The notes under the pieces were generated by a model that was given only the letters and a program-made list of their open reading frames with translations, had not been told where the DNA came from and made no database searches. Below are positions 5,972-6,307 of a stretch of 6,307 nucleotides of DNA, one piece after another. A program made the translations under genes and the position numbers. Location: the NCBI GenBank assembly GCA_905193145.1, contig CAJJNP010000174.1, positions 1-6,307 on the forward strand, given 5' to 3'. Position 1 is the stretch's first letter. The number at the start of each line of letters is the position of its first letter. The stretch comes from an uncultured Odoribacter sp. Lineage in GTDB: Bacteria > Bacteroidota > Bacteroidia > Bacteroidales > Marinifilaceae.

Positions 5972-6307
5972 CTTCTGATAATATCAAAATTATTCCTTTG
6001 GAAAACATCTATATCACGACTCAACACAACAGCCTCCAAATTCAATGCCTCTTCATTTGCTTGTATAACAGCCTTAATCAAGCTGTCTAACACCTGCTCA
6101 TTTCCCCCATATACATAATAATTATTGAGTATCATACTATTATTTCTCAACTCCACCGGCATAAAACCTACCACATTTCCTTTTGCCGAAGCTACAAACC
6201 ATCTGTAATTTTCAGAAGTTTTAAAAGGATAGTTATTGTTTTCCTTCAATATTGTAGGGTCCATAACCAGACGAGCGACCTTTTGATAAAGTTTCTCATC
6301 ATCGCCT
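5929..6307 (-). CDS. GNAT-like acetyltransferase, 5' end missing
   Basis: The frame stays open to the right edge, so the gene very likely starts outside the window; 125 full codons plus the stop are visible. The first in-frame ATG (6264) is probably internal, because upstream GDDEKLYQKVARLV continues smoothly into MDPTILKENNNYPFKTS. The fold reads as a GNAT-type domain: WFVASAKGNVVGFMPVE supplies the central strands, YYVYGGNEQVLDSLIKAVIQ the acetyl-CoA strand and helix, and FQRNNFDIIRRWKLYVKMKW the closing strand pair. The classic Q/RxxGxG/A pyrophosphate loop is not clear, so acetyl-CoA use is uncertain. The 3' end overlaps the IbrA-like gene by 43 bases (or stops 19 bases inside it if that gene starts at 5947), which suggests co-expression. 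Target substrate is unknown. A role beside IbrA/IbrB is inferred from gene order only. Confidence 0.65.
   Translation of the reverse strand, partial: GDDEKLYQKVARLVMDPTILKENNNYPFKTSENYRWFVASAKGNVVGFMPVELRNNSMILNNYYVYGGNEQVLDSLIKAVIQANEEALNLEAVVLSRDIDVFQRNNFDIIRRWKLYVKMKWQDQK

Noticed and set aside
5887..6118. Two overlapping plus-strand open frames of 67 and 70 codons
   Set aside because: Antisense to the IbrA-like and GNAT-like genes; no domain signal and no promoter ahead of them.
5929..6264. Treating the ATG at 6264 as the true start of a complete 111-residue protein
   Set aside because: The frame is open to the window edge and the upstream residues look like the natural N-terminal helix of the same domain, so a truncated annotation by the window edge is more likely.

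Overview
The window looks like chromosomal DNA of a Bacteroides-type organism (Bacteroidales). Four things point that way: AT-rich sequence, start codons without Shine-Dalgarno motifs, a promoter matching the Bacteroides TAnnTTTG -7 element, and a lipoprotein glycosidase next to sugar-uptake genes. All recognised genes are on the minus strand, so transcription runs from high to low coordinates. I see no RNA gene, CRISPR array, insertion sequence or attachment site, and no gene-free stretch longer than 79 bases.

Region 1 (about 4139-6307) comes first in transcription. It holds a tight three-gene cluster: a GNAT-like acetyltransferase entering from the right edge, an IbrA-like PP-loop ATP-pyrophosphatase (PAPS-reductase superfamily, DUF3440 type), and a small IbrB-like protein with a ParB/sulfiredoxin-type domain. 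The first two overlap and the last two are 3 bases apart, so they are probably co-transcribed. The biochemical role of the IbrA/IbrB pair is poorly understood. It is the least explained part of the window.

Region 2 (1-4118) is a sugar catabolic operon. It begins with a good promoter candidate (4088-4118), followed by an MFS sugar transporter, a divergent ROK-family sugar kinase, a class I mannose-6-phosphate isomerase, and a GH20 beta-hexosaminidase lipoprotein that runs off the left edge. The first three genes are separated by 7 and 0 bases. The hexosaminidase follows after 72 bases and may have a weaker promoter of its own.

Together, Region 2 suggests this route: the hexosaminidase trims terminal N-acetylhexosamines from host or dietary glycans outside the cytoplasm, the transporter imports a released monosaccharide, the ROK kinase phosphorylates it, and ManA converts mannose-6-phosphate to fructose-6-phosphate. 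Mannose plus N-acetylglucosamine would suit N-glycan breakdown. The actual substrates are inferred, not shown. Regions 1 and 2 have no evident functional link beyond being adjacent on the same strand.
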